Shown here one piece after another: positions 10,327 through 20,272 of a stretch of 64,000 bases of DNA (position 1 is its first letter; each line of letters starts with the position of its first letter). Made by a program: the position numbers and the translations under genes. The DNA comes from an uncultured Granulosicoccaceae bacterium (GTDB taxonomy: Bacteria > Pseudomonadota > Gammaproteobacteria > Granulosicoccales > Granulosicoccaceae): positions 1 to 64,000 of the forward strand of contig CALJAA010000095.1 of assembly GCA_938028465.1 (NCBI GenBank). The letters run 5' to 3'. The notes under the pieces are model-generated. The model was given only the letters and a program-made list of their open reading frames with translations, made no database searches and was not told the origin of the DNA.

Positions 10327-11226
10327 ATGAAAACAGCCACTTCAATGAACCAAATGCCGCTTTTAGAGCTGGATTTGTTAAAAACGATCGTCGCAATTGC
10401 TGAAACAGGCAATTTTTCAGCAGCAGCAGCAGCCGTCCATCGCACGCCATCAGCGGTATCCATGCAAGTTAAGCGTGTAGAAGAGTTACTCGGCCGCCCG
10501 ATTTTTAATAGAGACTCACGCTCGGTGCAATTGACCGCCGAGGGAGGGCTGTTGTTGGAACACGGCCGCCGAATGTTAGCGCTTAATAAAGAAGTCGTGA
10601 CTCGGTTTATGTCGCCTGATATTTCAGGTGTCGTTCGCCTAGGGGCAACTGATGATGTGGCGGAGCGTCATCTGCCTGACCTGCTAAGACGCTTTGCTCA
10701 AATCCAATGCTGCGTCACTGTTGATGTTGTTATCGATAATTCGGCTGTTTTAGAAAAGCGTATTAACAAAGGCGAGATGGACTTAGTGTTAGTCACGTGT
10801 AATCCGTATAAACCACTACCAAAAGGCACCGAGCTAATTCATCGTGAAAAACTCGTTTGGGCGGGTGTCCAAAATGGCGTAGCGTTTGAGCAAAACCCGT
10901 TACCGATTTCAGTGTGGGAAGAGGGGTGTTCGTGGCGTAATGCAGGTTTAGACAGTTTGAAAAAGATAAACAAGGAATATCGAGTTGCGTTTATGAGTGC
11001 TCATATTTCCGGACAACGTGCGGCCATATTGGCTGATCTTGCCATTGCACCCGTACCAGAGTCGGCCTGCGTTAATGGCTTAGTAGAACTAACTGAAAAA
11101 CAAGGCTTGCCAGCCTTACGTGACTACGGCCTGGGCATGATTGTGCACAAAGATCCAACCGCGTCGATTGTAGCCGCCGCCCAACATATGCGCGACAGTT
11201 TCTCAATGATGGCCGCCACGGCTTAG
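10327..11226 (+). CDS. LysR-family transcriptional regulator
   Basis: N-terminal HTH (TGNFSAAAAAVHRTPSAVSMQVKRVEELLGRPIFNRDSR); ATG at 10327 preferred over ORF start 10306. Confidence 0.9.
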   Translation: MKTATSMNQMPLLELDLLKTIVAIAETGNFSAAAAAVHRTPSAVSMQVKRVEELLGRPIFNRDSRSVQLTAEGGLLLEHGRRMLALNKEVVTRFMSPDISGVVRLGATDDVAERHLPDLLRRFAQIQCCVTVDVVIDNSAVLEKRINKGEMDLVLVTCNPYKPLPKGTELIHREKLVWAGVQNGVAFEQNPLPISVWEEGCSWRNAGLDSLKKINKEYRVAFMSAHISGQRAAILADLAIAPVPESACVNGLVELTEKQGLPALRDYGLGMIVHKDPTASIVAAAQHMRDSFSMMAATA

Positions 11227-11259
11227 TTTTAGTGACTACAGCATTAAAGGTTAAGCTTA

Positions 11260-11565
11260 ATGGCTAGAAAAAATCGCCCACATACGCCAGATGGTCGGTA
11301 CTTGGTTTCGAAAGGTATTTTAAAGCGTTGCACCAACCCAAGCCTAGAAGATGGGTATAGGCGCAAGACGTTAAAAATAATGATGAAAGCGCGTATGAGT
11401 AAAGACCGCGATGCTGCGCTTGAAGCGAAAGTTGCGTTGGGTGAGGCAGGCCCAGTTTGGTGGGATGACGGTTCACCTGATTACAGTGGCAGTACACCCG
11501 ACGCAACACCCTATGATCAGTGGTGGGCTGGCTTGACTGATGATGAGCGTGCTGCAGGTGCTTAG
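11260..11565 (+). CDS. Hypothetical protein, 101 aa
   Basis: Intact ORF directly after the LysR gene; no family recognised. Confidence 0.5.
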   Translation: MARKNRPHTPDGRYLVSKGILKRCTNPSLEDGYRRKTLKIMMKARMSKDRDAALEAKVALGEAGPVWWDDGSPDYSGSTPDATPYDQWWAGLTDDERAAGA

Positions 11566-12179
11566 TGAGGAATAACCACAGTTGTTACTACCTCCAATTG
11601 ATCATTATTTAATGCAATAAACACAATTTCGCCAGACGTCGGGTATACGCCAGTCAAGGCCGTGATATTAACTTGATGCGTGACTAATATAGCCGCTTGA
11701 TTACGCGGTTTACTTTCGTCGAGGCGGTCTTTAATCCAATGGTTTAGTTGGTTAGTTTGTAGCTCGCTGCTTGAGCGATCTTGGTAGAAAGAATTTAACA
11801 TGGGCAAGGCTTGCGCTGGGCCTATCCCCAGCTCTGTTGCTGTATCTATACACCTGCACCATTGGCTCGAAAAGACATCTGCGTTAGTTATGCCGTAGCT
11901 CTTCATTTGTGCGCCGATCTTTTGAGCTTGTTGTATACCCTCTGACGACAAGTTACGCTGCGTTTTGCAATCACCCAATGTGAATTCAGATGGGTCTCCA
12001 TTGCCCGGGGCGATCGCATGGCGCATGAGCGCAACAACCTTGCGTTCTTTAAGGCTATTGAAGGCATTGGCTTCGTTAGAGGCATGGCTGTGCGTCGCAA
12101 TGATAAGTAAAAGACATAACAGCAGGCAGCTCTTCCACATACCATCTTTGATACTGCGGAAATAATGGTTAGCTCGCAT
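11562..12179 (-). CDS. Histidine phosphatase family protein (secreted)
   Basis: VVALMRHAIAPGNGDP; VFSSQWCRCIDTA; LVTHQVNI. Confidence 0.85.
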   Translation of the reverse strand: MRANHYFRSIKDGMWKSCLLLCLLLIIATHSHASNEANAFNSLKERKVVALMRHAIAPGNGDPSEFTLGDCKTQRNLSSEGIQQAQKIGAQMKSYGITNADVFSSQWCRCIDTATELGIGPAQALPMLNSFYQDRSSSELQTNQLNHWIKDRLDESKPRNQAAILVTHQVNITALTGVYPTSGEIVFIALNNDQLEVVTTVVIPH

Positions 12180-12251
12180 AGGTGTGGTTCCTTTTAGTTA
12201 AGACAAGCATCAGTACGTCAGATACTATGAGCAGTAGCGTTATATCTGAGC

Positions 12252-13166
12252 ATGCAGAAATTGAACAAGACTATCTTAATACTAATCAGCACTGTCTTTG
12301 GCATCGCGTCTCGTATTGCTCCCAAGCTAACGGGGCGTGCCGCTTTTCGATTGTTTTGTACAACCTTTGAGCCCGGTAAAAACTCACCTCAGCGTAAGGC
12401 TATTCTGCAAAGCGCACAAAGCCTATTCAGTACCGCGACTCAGCATGACGTGCCGTACAGTAGTGGTACCGTCGCCGCATTTGAATTTAAGCCTACCAAT
12501 AAGCCCAACAATATGAGTGACGATGCTCAAACTAAAACGGTTTGGGTAGTGCACGGGTGGCAAAGCCATTCCTTGTTTATGAACAAGTTTGTTAGCCCTT
12601 TGCTGGAGCAGGGCTTCAGAGTTATCTGCATTGACCTACCCGGGCACGGTGAGTCTTCCGGGCGTACGTTTCACTTACCAATGGCTGTACCATCACTGCA
12701 TGCAGTACGAGAAAAGCTAGGCGATTTTGATGTGATTCTATCGCATTCGCTTGGTGGCGCAGTGGTGGCTGCCACCTTAGCGGGTACGCTACCAGATTAC
12801 CCAGCGATACCCGTTTCCAAGTTAGTCATGATCAGCCCGCCAGATTCCATGACCAAAATATTTAACGACTTTTCAACTATGGTAGGCCTAAATCAAAAAG
12901 CCAACGATGAGCTGCACGCTATGGTTACGCGTTTAACTGGCTTGGTTACTGATGATTTTGACACCAGCTCGCAATTACAAACGGTCACCACTGAATGTTT
13001 ACTGATGCACGCGCCCGACGATAAGGAAGTGCCGTACAGCGAATCTGAAGCGATAGCGCGCAGTAACGTAGCGGCAGTGCTTAGGCCTATGGATGGGCTA
13101 GGGCACCGTCGCATCATTGCATCCGATGATGTGGTGAAGGAAGCGGTTAGTTTTATTGTTGCTTAA
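12252..13166 (+). CDS. Alpha/beta hydrolase
   Basis: VHGWQSHS; IDLPGHGESSG; LSHSLGGAVV nucleophile elbow; catalytic-like GLGHRRI. Confidence 0.88.
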   Translation: MQKLNKTILILISTVFGIASRIAPKLTGRAAFRLFCTTFEPGKNSPQRKAILQSAQSLFSTATQHDVPYSSGTVAAFEFKPTNKPNNMSDDAQTKTVWVVHGWQSHSLFMNKFVSPLLEQGFRVICIDLPGHGESSGRTFHLPMAVPSLHAVREKLGDFDVILSHSLGGAVVAATLAGTLPDYPAIPVSKLVMISPPDSMTKIFNDFSTMVGLNQKANDELHAMVTRLTGLVTDDFDTSSQLQTVTTECLLMHAPDDKEVPYSESEAIARSNVAAVLRPMDGLGHRRIIASDDVVKEAVSFIVA

Positions 13167-13331
13167 ACGCCTCTTCTTTCAATTGAATTGATAAATCACT
13201 GTTGGTACAAACTGTCCTTACCGAATTGCTTCTGTAGCGTTTTTTACCAACTGTGAAAATAGTTGCGTCCGATATAGGACCAGCTCTTGGTAGTCTGATA
13301 GCGTGATTGTCCGTTATTCAGATAGTAGGGA

Positions 13332-15137
13332 GTGGTAAATATGTCTGGTTCATCAGCTGAACAACAGGTTCAACAATGGTTAAACGATTTTAGTAAAGCA
13401 CTGCAATCGGGTGATACCGCTGCGGCCTCCAATCTATTTGAAGAGGAAGGCTTTTGGCGTGATTTGGTTAGCTTTACGTGGAACATAAAAACGTTAGAAG
13501 GCAGGGCTGCAATAAAAGCCATGCTTGATTCATGTAACGCTCAAACCAATTCTTCTGATTGGGAGATTGCAGAACCGCCTTCCGAAGCTGATGGCATAGT
13601 AGAGAGTTGGCTAAATTTTAAAACTGGCGTTGCAACGGGTTTAGGCCACTTACGTTTACGCGATGGCAAAGCATTTACGTTGCTTACAACGATGGTCGAG
13701 CTTATTGGGCACGAAACACCCGAAGGCCGTAATCGCGGTATGGGTGTGGATCATGGAGAAAGTATTGGCCGTAAAAACTGGGCTGAGAAACGCCAAGAAG
13801 AATCCGAAACCCTAGGCTATAGTGAACAACCTTACTGCGTCATCGTTGGCGGTGGGCAAGGGGGTATTGCATTGGGTGCACGTATGCGTATGCTAGGTGT
13901 ACCAACCATCATTGTCGAGAAAAATGCACGGGCAGGTGATAGCTGGCGTAACCGCTATAAGTCGTTGTGTTTGCATGATCCAGTCTGGTACGACCATCTC
14001 CCTTATATTCCGTTTCCCAAGCATTGGCCCGTCTTTGCGCCTAAAGATAAATTGGGCGACTGGCTTGAGATGTACACAAAACTCATGGAGCTTAACTACT
14101 GGGGCTCGACTGTTTGTCAATCGGCCACTTACGATGAGGCTGCGGGTGAATGGACGGTAAAGGTTAAACGAGAAGGTACGGTGATTACATTAAAGCCTAA
14201 GCAACTCGTGTTAGCTACGGGTATGTCAGCAAAAGCAAATATTCCACAGTTCCCAGGGTTAGAAAAATTTAAAGGCGAGATACAACACTCGAGTCAGCAC
14301 CCAGGGCCAGATGCCTATAAAGATAAGAAGGTTGTCGTCATCGGGTCCAATAATTCTGCGCATGATATCTGCGGCGCGCTGGTTGAGCAGGGGGGAGATG
14401 TCACGATGGTGCAGCGTAGCAGCACGCACATCGCAAAGTCAGACACCTTAATGGAGTTGGCCTTGGGTGGTTTGTATTCAGAAGACGCCATAGCCAACGG
14501 TATCGATCATCATAAGGCTGACTTAATTTTTGCGTCAGTGCCTTATAAAATCATGCATGGTTTTCATATTCCCGTGTATGAGGAAATGGCGATCAGAGAT
14601 AAAGATCTTTACGACCGGCTTGAAAAAGCTGGCTTTATGCTCGATTTCGGCGAAGACGGTTCAGGCTTATTTATGAAGTATCTCCGTCGCGGTTCTGGTT
14701 ACTATATTGATGTAGGTGCATCTGAGATGGTGGCGGATGGCAAAATCAAACTGAAAAGTGGTGTTGCTGTTAAAGAGATTACTGAAACCGGCGTGGTATT
14801 CGATGATGGTAGTGAATTACCGGCTGATCTTATTGTGTTGGCAACGGGCTACACATCAATGAATGGCTGGGCAGCTGATTTAATTAGCCAGGAAGTAGCC
14901 GACAAGGTGGGTAAGTGTTGGGGGCTTGGCTCAGACACAACCAAAGATCCTGGCCCCTGGGAAGGTGAGCTTCGTAATATGTGGAAGCCGTTACAACAAG
15001 ATGGATTGTGGTTTCATGGTGGCAATTTGCATCAGTCGCGTCATTACTCGCAATTTTTATCACTGCAGATCAAAGCGCGAATGGAGCAGATACCCACGCC
15101 GGTATATGAGTTAGCAGCCGTACACCACGTTAGCTAA
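13332..15137 (+). CDS. FAD/NAD(P)-dependent monooxygenase with N-terminal SnoaL/NTF2-like domain
   Basis: GGGQGGIALGARMRMLGV Rossmann motif; VVVIGSNNSAHDI second nucleotide site; about 150-aa N-terminal NTF2-like segment. Confidence 0.85.
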   Translation: MVNMSGSSAEQQVQQWLNDFSKALQSGDTAAASNLFEEEGFWRDLVSFTWNIKTLEGRAAIKAMLDSCNAQTNSSDWEIAEPPSEADGIVESWLNFKTGVATGLGHLRLRDGKAFTLLTTMVELIGHETPEGRNRGMGVDHGESIGRKNWAEKRQEESETLGYSEQPYCVIVGGGQGGIALGARMRMLGVPTIIVEKNARAGDSWRNRYKSLCLHDPVWYDHLPYIPFPKHWPVFAPKDKLGDWLEMYTKLMELNYWGSTVCQSATYDEAAGEWTVKVKREGTVITLKPKQLVLATGMSAKANIPQFPGLEKFKGEIQHSSQHPGPDAYKDKKVVVIGSNNSAHDICGALVEQGGDVTMVQRSSTHIAKSDTLMELALGGLYSEDAIANGIDHHKADLIFASVPYKIMHGFHIPVYEEMAIRDKDLYDRLEKAGFMLDFGEDGSGLFMKYLRRGSGYYIDVGASEMVADGKIKLKSGVAVKEITETGVVFDDGSELPADLIVLATGYTSMNGWAADLISQEVADKVGKCWGLGSDTTKDPGPWEGELRNMWKPLQQDGLWFHGGNLHQSRHYSQFLSLQIKARMEQIPTPVYELAAVHHVS

Positions 15138-15152
15138 TGATGTTGATCGTTT

Positions 15153-15196
15153 AAAAAAGGGGCGGGTGTTGTTAACACCGCTGCCCCTTTTTTATT
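15153..15196 (+). terminator. Rho-independent terminator
   Basis: AAAAAAGGGGCGGGTGTTGTTAACACCGCTGCCCCTTTTTT. Confidence 0.85.
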
Positions 15197-15228
15197 TTTT
15201 GCGCCTTGTAGCCGATCATGCAGATTCA

Positions 15229-16197
15229 TTACAGTTCAATCCGGTACCCAGTTCGGGGGAAGTGCACACAGACGGTTCCAGCCTCGTCGCTCACTCGCTC
15301 AATTGAAACCGTACTGGCATCAGCGCTACGCACAATCCCTTCAACCCGTTGTTCACCACTTTCCACATCTGGCCCGATTGATATCGGGGTACCCACGGTT
15401 AGGCCCTGTGGCTCGTTGTCAGCTACTTGGCTCATGCTCGTTGGCTCTGAGCTTAATGCCAGTGCTAATGCTTCTTCTGCAGATAAGCTGCTTACCGTGC
15501 CATGACCAATTGACCGCACTGTTTTTTCCCAACGCTCCAGATGTTGAAATTCTGAAAGCAGCGCAGGCCCACCTTCCCAGCGGCCACGTATAAACCAAAC
15601 AACGTGGTAAAACTGTGCATCGATAGCGGCCGCTTCTGCGCCTGTTAAAAATGCTCGCCCATCACTGAGGTTGTTATCAAGCCAGGTGAGCGGCGCGCGT
15701 AGTTGGGCGACAAGGTGGGGGAGTTGAGCGTTGGCTTTTTTTAGCCCAGCAGCCCAATCACTACCAAGATACAGCTTGCCACGATCTTCTGCAAAATCGG
15801 ATGGTAAGTTGTCGCCTGCTGCACCAAGCACAATCTTTACACCTAAGCTAAACAGTTCACCGTCAGTCCAGCGACTAAGGCACCACATCAAACCGCTATC
15901 CGAAGAAGGCATAAAGGTTGGAGTCGGGTAGCGACGCTCTAACTCACGAATAATGCACTGACTATCACAATAGATATCAGCGCCAATTTGCATAACGGGT
16001 GTACGCCGGTAACCACCGGTTAGTGCAGTGAGTTGAGGTTTAGGTGGTAGGCGCGGTATTTCTACATCGTGCCATGCTAGCCCTTTGATACCAAAGGCAA
16101 CTCTGACCTTTTCAGCAACTGGTGACTGAGGATAGTTATGCAGGATGATATCCGATGAGCTCGCTGGCATGATTGATTCCTTTGACTTGTTAGGCAA
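15229..16197 (-). CDS. Glutathione S-transferase family protein
   Basis: GST N-domain (LHNYPQSPVAEKVRVAFGIKGL..VPVMQIG-like, DSQCIIRELERRYP). Confidence 0.8.
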   Translation of the reverse strand: MPNKSKESIMPASSSDIILHNYPQSPVAEKVRVAFGIKGLAWHDVEIPRLPPKPQLTALTGGYRRTPVMQIGADIYCDSQCIIRELERRYPTPTFMPSSDSGLMWCLSRWTDGELFSLGVKIVLGAAGDNLPSDFAEDRGKLYLGSDWAAGLKKANAQLPHLVAQLRAPLTWLDNNLSDGRAFLTGAEAAAIDAQFYHVVWFIRGRWEGGPALLSEFQHLERWEKTVRSIGHGTVSSLSAEEALALALSSEPTSMSQVADNEPQGLTVGTPISIGPDVESGEQRVEGIVRSADASTVSIERVSDEAGTVCVHFPRTGYRIEL

Positions 16198-16371
16198 AGT
16201 CTATCCTGTCAGCTGGATAATTGCTTGGTGCTATCGCATTCGATGCGCCTGGATCGGCTGTTGGCTGTTTTCATTAGTACTGGTGGTTATACTGAATATC
16301 AATATACTGGTGTGTGCAGATTTGCGCCGCTTGAGCCTGTCCTGTATTTTCGTAAATCGTGGCGGTCGTTA

Positions 16372-16461
16372 TGTCATCCCCGCGAAGCCTGTCATCCCCG
16401 CGTAAGCGGGGATCCATACTCCGATTTTAGATGGATCCCCGCCTTCGCGGGGATGACAGGC
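16372..16461. repeat. REP/BIME-like palindromic repeat, copy 1
   Basis: GTCATCCCCGCGTAAGCGGGGATCCAT...ATGGATCCCCGCCTTCGCGGGGATGACAGG. Confidence 0.85.
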
Positions 16462-16515
16462 CTCAAGGGATTAATGGCGGAGAAAAGCAGGATGCTTCCG
16501 GTCCGTGCTTATTCA

Positions 16516-17415
16516 TTACCGTTTTAAGGACGCTTGAAGGATTTTTGCAATTTCCCTAAATTCATCGGCTCGGCCACTGGAGTTTCGCCAAGCTAATCCG
16601 ATTTTTCGGCTAGCCTTACTTTTTAACGCATGCGCTTCGACGTTTGTACCCTCTAAGATTCCACCGTCTATTGCAAGTTGCGGTAGGTAAGTTACACCTA
16701 AGTCGCTTCCCACGATTTGCACTAAGCTGAAAAGGCTATTGCAAGAAAACCGGCTGATACGCTCACGATTCTTTTTACTGCATGCTGATAATGCGTGTTC
16801 ACGCATGCAGTGCCCATCGTCGAGCAACAAAATCGAATTACTTTGTAGCTCGTCAAAATTAGCTCGTTTGTTATCAATCAATTTTGTGCCTGATCTAAAA
16901 GCAAGTGAGAATGGGTCATCGCAAAGCTCTAGTGTTTCAGTATTTAAAAGATCATAGGGCAGTGCTAACAGAAGCAAGTCGAGTTCGCCATCCAGTAGCT
17001 GTTGGTGAATAATTGCTGTTTGATTTTCGGTTACACCGATGTCTAGGTCAGGATACGATTCCTGAATGTCAGGAATGATGCGAGTGATCACGAAAGGTGC
17101 AATCGATGGAATGATACCCAAGTTAAGCTCGCCGCCCAACGGTTTGTTGGCAACATTAGAGATTTCCGCTATTCCGTTAAGGTCGTCGAGTATCAACCGA
17201 GCGCGATCTACAACCTTGTTGCCAATAGCGGTGAATACAACACTGCGATTGCTTCGATCAACAAGCTGTGCATCGAGATTCGATTCTAACTCTTTAATCG
17301 CTGAGCTGAACGCTGACTGGGTAACAAAGCAGGCATCGGCCGCTTTACGAAAATGCAATGCCTTATGCAGCTCAAGCAGATAGCGTAGTTGCTTAACAGT
17401 AGGAAGGTTAGCCAT
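16516..17415 (-). CDS. oxyR: OxyR-type LysR-family redox regulator
   Basis: LysR HTH; LLLDDGHCMREHALSAC has two Cys 9 residues apart, as in E. coli OxyR C199/C208. Confidence 0.82.
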   Translation of the reverse strand: MANLPTVKQLRYLLELHKALHFRKAADACFVTQSAFSSAIKELESNLDAQLVDRSNRSVVFTAIGNKVVDRARLILDDLNGIAEISNVANKPLGGELNLGIIPSIAPFVITRIIPDIQESYPDLDIGVTENQTAIIHQQLLDGELDLLLLALPYDLLNTETLELCDDPFSLAFRSGTKLIDNKRANFDELQSNSILLLDDGHCMREHALSACSKKNRERISRFSCNSLFSLVQIVGSDLGVTYLPQLAIDGGILEGTNVEAHALKSKASRKIGLAWRNSSGRADEFREIAKILQASLKR

Positions 17416-17743
17416 CGATGAGATTTATCTCGGTCTTTGGAGTGAATACGGAAACGCACTAACGGCGATGCTGCGTTGTAAGAGTGGCTGAATTTGGGCA
17501 AGTTCAATTATCTGGTTAAAAAATTCCAAGATAGTGATTAAACACAATGGGAATGCCTATTCGTCGCCAATTACGGTAGGTAACACGCGAATGTTGGGTT
17601 TTATTCCATTTAAAAAATCGAATATCAGCATCGAAAACAACACAGATAGAACTCGAATCTTTTAGCCCTGAGTAGGGTCCATCCTTTCGGCTTTGGTGCA
17701 TACAGCAGCTAAGCAATTGTCTTTCAACTTACAGGATAAATCT

Positions 17744-19246
17744 ATGAAGCAAATTCGATTTCCCACCAAGAGGGCTGCCTTGCGCATTGTGACGCTAGCA
17801 GCAGTTGTATCACTGGCCGCTTGTAGCAGTGACAACGATAATAATACGCAAGCTAACCCAGAAGTTAATCCAGATGAGCAATCACAAGCCTCGCAAACAG
17901 AAGTAACTTATGCTGTTGCGCTTGAATCATCACAAGAAGTGCCACCTGTTTTAGGTAATGTGTCATCTGGTACTGCCAGTATTGTGTTAGATACAGAAAG
18001 TGGCGCGCTTGCAGGGCAAATCAATATTGTTAGCTTAAGCGGCCCGGCTGTGGCTGCGCACATCCATGAAGGCTTTGCCGGTAATAACGGTGCAGTCTTG
18101 TTCCCACTCACTGCGAGTGATGATGGTTTATCGTTTAGTGTTCCAGAGGACACCGTGTTAACTGCCGATCAACAATCGCAGTTTTTGAATGGTGGGATGT
18201 ACCTAAATGTACACACTGCAGATAACCCTGGTGGTGAAATACGTGGTCAAATTATTCCGGACGGTATTGAAGTTATCCGTAGTGCTTTGAGTGGTGATCA
18301 AGAAGTACCACCCGTACAATCCTCGGGTTCAGCAACGGGTGTTATCACAGTTAACAGAGCAACAGGCGCGATATGGGCAACGGTAGTGACGGATCTTCCA
18401 GAAGCAGCAACGATGGCGCATATCCATCAAGGTGCAGCGCGTACCAATGGCCCAGTGGTAATTGGATTAACACAGGATGCTGAAAATCCTGATACCTGGC
18501 GCTCAGCCGCTGGGGATACGCTCGGCGAAGATAGCCTTGCAGTGATTGATACTGCAGGCTTGTACTTTAATGTACACACTGCATCGAATCCGGGTGGTGA
18601 AGTTCGTGGACAGATTGGTGGCACTAGGTTCACCGTGCGTATAGATAATGTGTCTACATCAGATACCTTGCCTACGTCACAAGGCTCTGTTGCGGTACCA
18701 CTATCGCCAGGTGCTTATATTGTTCATCAAGCTGTTCGTAATCCATTGCTTGATCCTCGGTCTCCAGCGGGTACTGCACTAGAAGCATTAGCAGAGGATG
18801 GTAATCCAGCCGGTATGCCTGACGAGGTTCCTGGTTCAGTCGTATTCAACACACCAGTGGGCTCCAGTGCTCCTGGGCCATTACTGCCTGGTGGTTACTA
18901 CGTATTCAGTTTCATCGCAGCGCCGGGTGACAAGTTAGCATTAGCCACTATGTTTGTTCAATCTAATGATTGGTTTTACTCAACAACAGATGCCGATGAC
19001 GACAGCATTAGTTTGTTTGGGGCAGACGGGCAAGCCGTTACAGGCGATGTTAGCGATCAATTGTCATTGTGGGAAACTGAAACTGAACTTGATGAAGAGC
19101 CGGGTACAGGTATCAATCAAGCACCTCGACAAAGTGGGCCAAATACCGGGGTTGATGAGGTAGGTACTGTGGGTAGCCTTGCTGGGAAGGGTAAATCAGT
19201 TACTTTGAATGGGCCGGTAATTCGAGTGACGATTACGGCTAACTAG
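17744..19246 (+). CDS. Lipoprotein with two CHRD domains and a spondin-like domain
   Basis: Lipobox LAAC; two repeats of SGDQEVPPV...HIHxG...NVHTxxNPGGEVRGQI; C-terminal spondin_N-like region; ATG 17744 chosen for signal peptide. Confidence 0.85.
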   Translation: MKQIRFPTKRAALRIVTLAAVVSLAACSSDNDNNTQANPEVNPDEQSQASQTEVTYAVALESSQEVPPVLGNVSSGTASIVLDTESGALAGQINIVSLSGPAVAAHIHEGFAGNNGAVLFPLTASDDGLSFSVPEDTVLTADQQSQFLNGGMYLNVHTADNPGGEIRGQIIPDGIEVIRSALSGDQEVPPVQSSGSATGVITVNRATGAIWATVVTDLPEAATMAHIHQGAARTNGPVVIGLTQDAENPDTWRSAAGDTLGEDSLAVIDTAGLYFNVHTASNPGGEVRGQIGGTRFTVRIDNVSTSDTLPTSQGSVAVPLSPGAYIVHQAVRNPLLDPRSPAGTALEALAEDGNPAGMPDEVPGSVVFNTPVGSSAPGPLLPGGYYVFSFIAAPGDKLALATMFVQSNDWFYSTTDADDDSISLFGADGQAVTGDVSDQLSLWETETELDEEPGTGINQAPRQSGPNTGVDEVGTVGSLAGKGKSVTLNGPVIRVTITAN

Positions 19247-19269
19247 TATGGAGTGATGTTGGCAACGCT

Positions 19270-19360
19270 TGTCATCCCCGCGTAGGTTGTCATCCTCGCG
19301 AAAGCGGGGATCCATACTCCGATCACAGATGGATCCCCGCCTACGCGGGGATGACAGCCT
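19270..19360. repeat. REP/BIME-like palindromic repeat, copy 2
   Basis: GTCATCCCCGCG...GCGGGGATCCATACTCCGATCACAGATGGATCCCCGCCTACGCGGGGATGACAG. Confidence 0.85.
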
Positions 19361-19429
19361 TTGTGGGGATGACAGCCTTTGTGGGGATGACAGCCTTTGT
19401 GGGGATGACAGCCTTTGTGGGGATGACAG
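19350..19429. repeat. 18-bp tandem repeat array
   Basis: Four exact units GATGACAGCCTTTGTGGG (19350-19421) plus a partial/degenerate fifth, contiguous with REP copy 2. Confidence 0.9.
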
Positions 19430-19449
19430 GCAGCGTGGGATGACAACCC

Positions 19450-19923
19450 TTAAATCTCCAAATGCAACTTAGGCTTCCAAAATGGTCTAAACAATTCGAT
19501 CTTTGGGCATCTATTCATAACCACTTTTAAGCCTGCATCCTCTGCAAGCTTTGCAGCGTCATGATCTACCACGCCAATCTGCCCCCATAATACTTTTGCA
19601 CCTATAGCTATAGCTTCCTCAGCAACGCTCATTAAATCTTCAGAACGCCTAAACACATCAACCATATCAACAGGGCGGTCTATTGCTGATAGCGATGGGT
19701 AAACTGGTATCCCACGGATCTCTTTTAAGCCTTCACGTGGGTTAACGGGGATCATGTCATAGCCTGTTTCGTGTAAAACGCGCAGCACGCCATAGCTAAA
19801 CTTTGTTTTGTCTGGGCTTGCACCGACCATGGCAATCGTTTTTACTGATTTTAGAATACCCTGTAGGTACTCATCAGTATAAGGTTGTGTATGGTCCATG
19901 TTATTGGTCCTTCGGCGTGGCAA
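19450..19923 (-). CDS. CoA-binding domain protein (YccU-like)
   Basis: KTIAMVGASPDKTKFSYGVLRVLHETGYDMIPVNP; VMNRCPKIE. Confidence 0.88.
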   Translation of the reverse strand: MPRRRTNNMDHTQPYTDEYLQGILKSVKTIAMVGASPDKTKFSYGVLRVLHETGYDMIPVNPREGLKEIRGIPVYPSLSAIDRPVDMVDVFRRSEDLMSVAEEAIAIGAKVLWGQIGVVDHDAAKLAEDAGLKVVMNRCPKIELFRPFWKPKLHLEI

Positions 19924-20272
19924 TGTCCGCCTTGAGTTCGTGGGGTTCTAATGGGTCAAGAAACGGATTGCGATAAAGTTTGTCGTGGCTTTCAACACCA
20001 ATTTCGAGCGTGATGTCTGAGGTTGGTTTAGCAACGCACAGGATCACATAGCCGTTTTCAATTTGTCGATTGTTTAAGGCAACCTGCTTAGCTTGATCCA
20101 CTTCTCCTGAAATCAACTTCGCAGCGCAGGTGATACAGCCACCGTATTGACAGCCATAAGGCAGATCAACGCCTTGCTTCCGTAGTGAATCTAGTAGTGG
20201 CCGATGTGCATTCACTTCAAAGGTGGCGTTGTCGTGATTGGCTAGAGTAACGGTGTGTGTGCTCATAACCAA
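19901..20272 (-). CDS. [2Fe-2S] ferredoxin
   Basis: YGCQYGGCITCAAKL...VILCVAKP cysteine pattern. Confidence 0.9.
   Translation of the reverse strand: MVMSTHTVTLANHDNATFEVNAHRPLLDSLRKQGVDLPYGCQYGGCITCAAKLISGEVDQAKQVALNNRQIENGYVILCVAKPTSDITLEIGVESHDKLYRNPFLDPLEPHELKADIATPKDQ

Noticed and set aside
19350-19429. Possible CRISPR array
   Set aside because: Units are contiguous 18-mers with no unique spacers and no cas genes; a tandem expansion of the REP-like palindrome
19243-19446. Minus-strand ORF encoding repeated CHPHKG
   Set aside because: It is a translation of the non-coding tandem repeat, with no RBS or domain support
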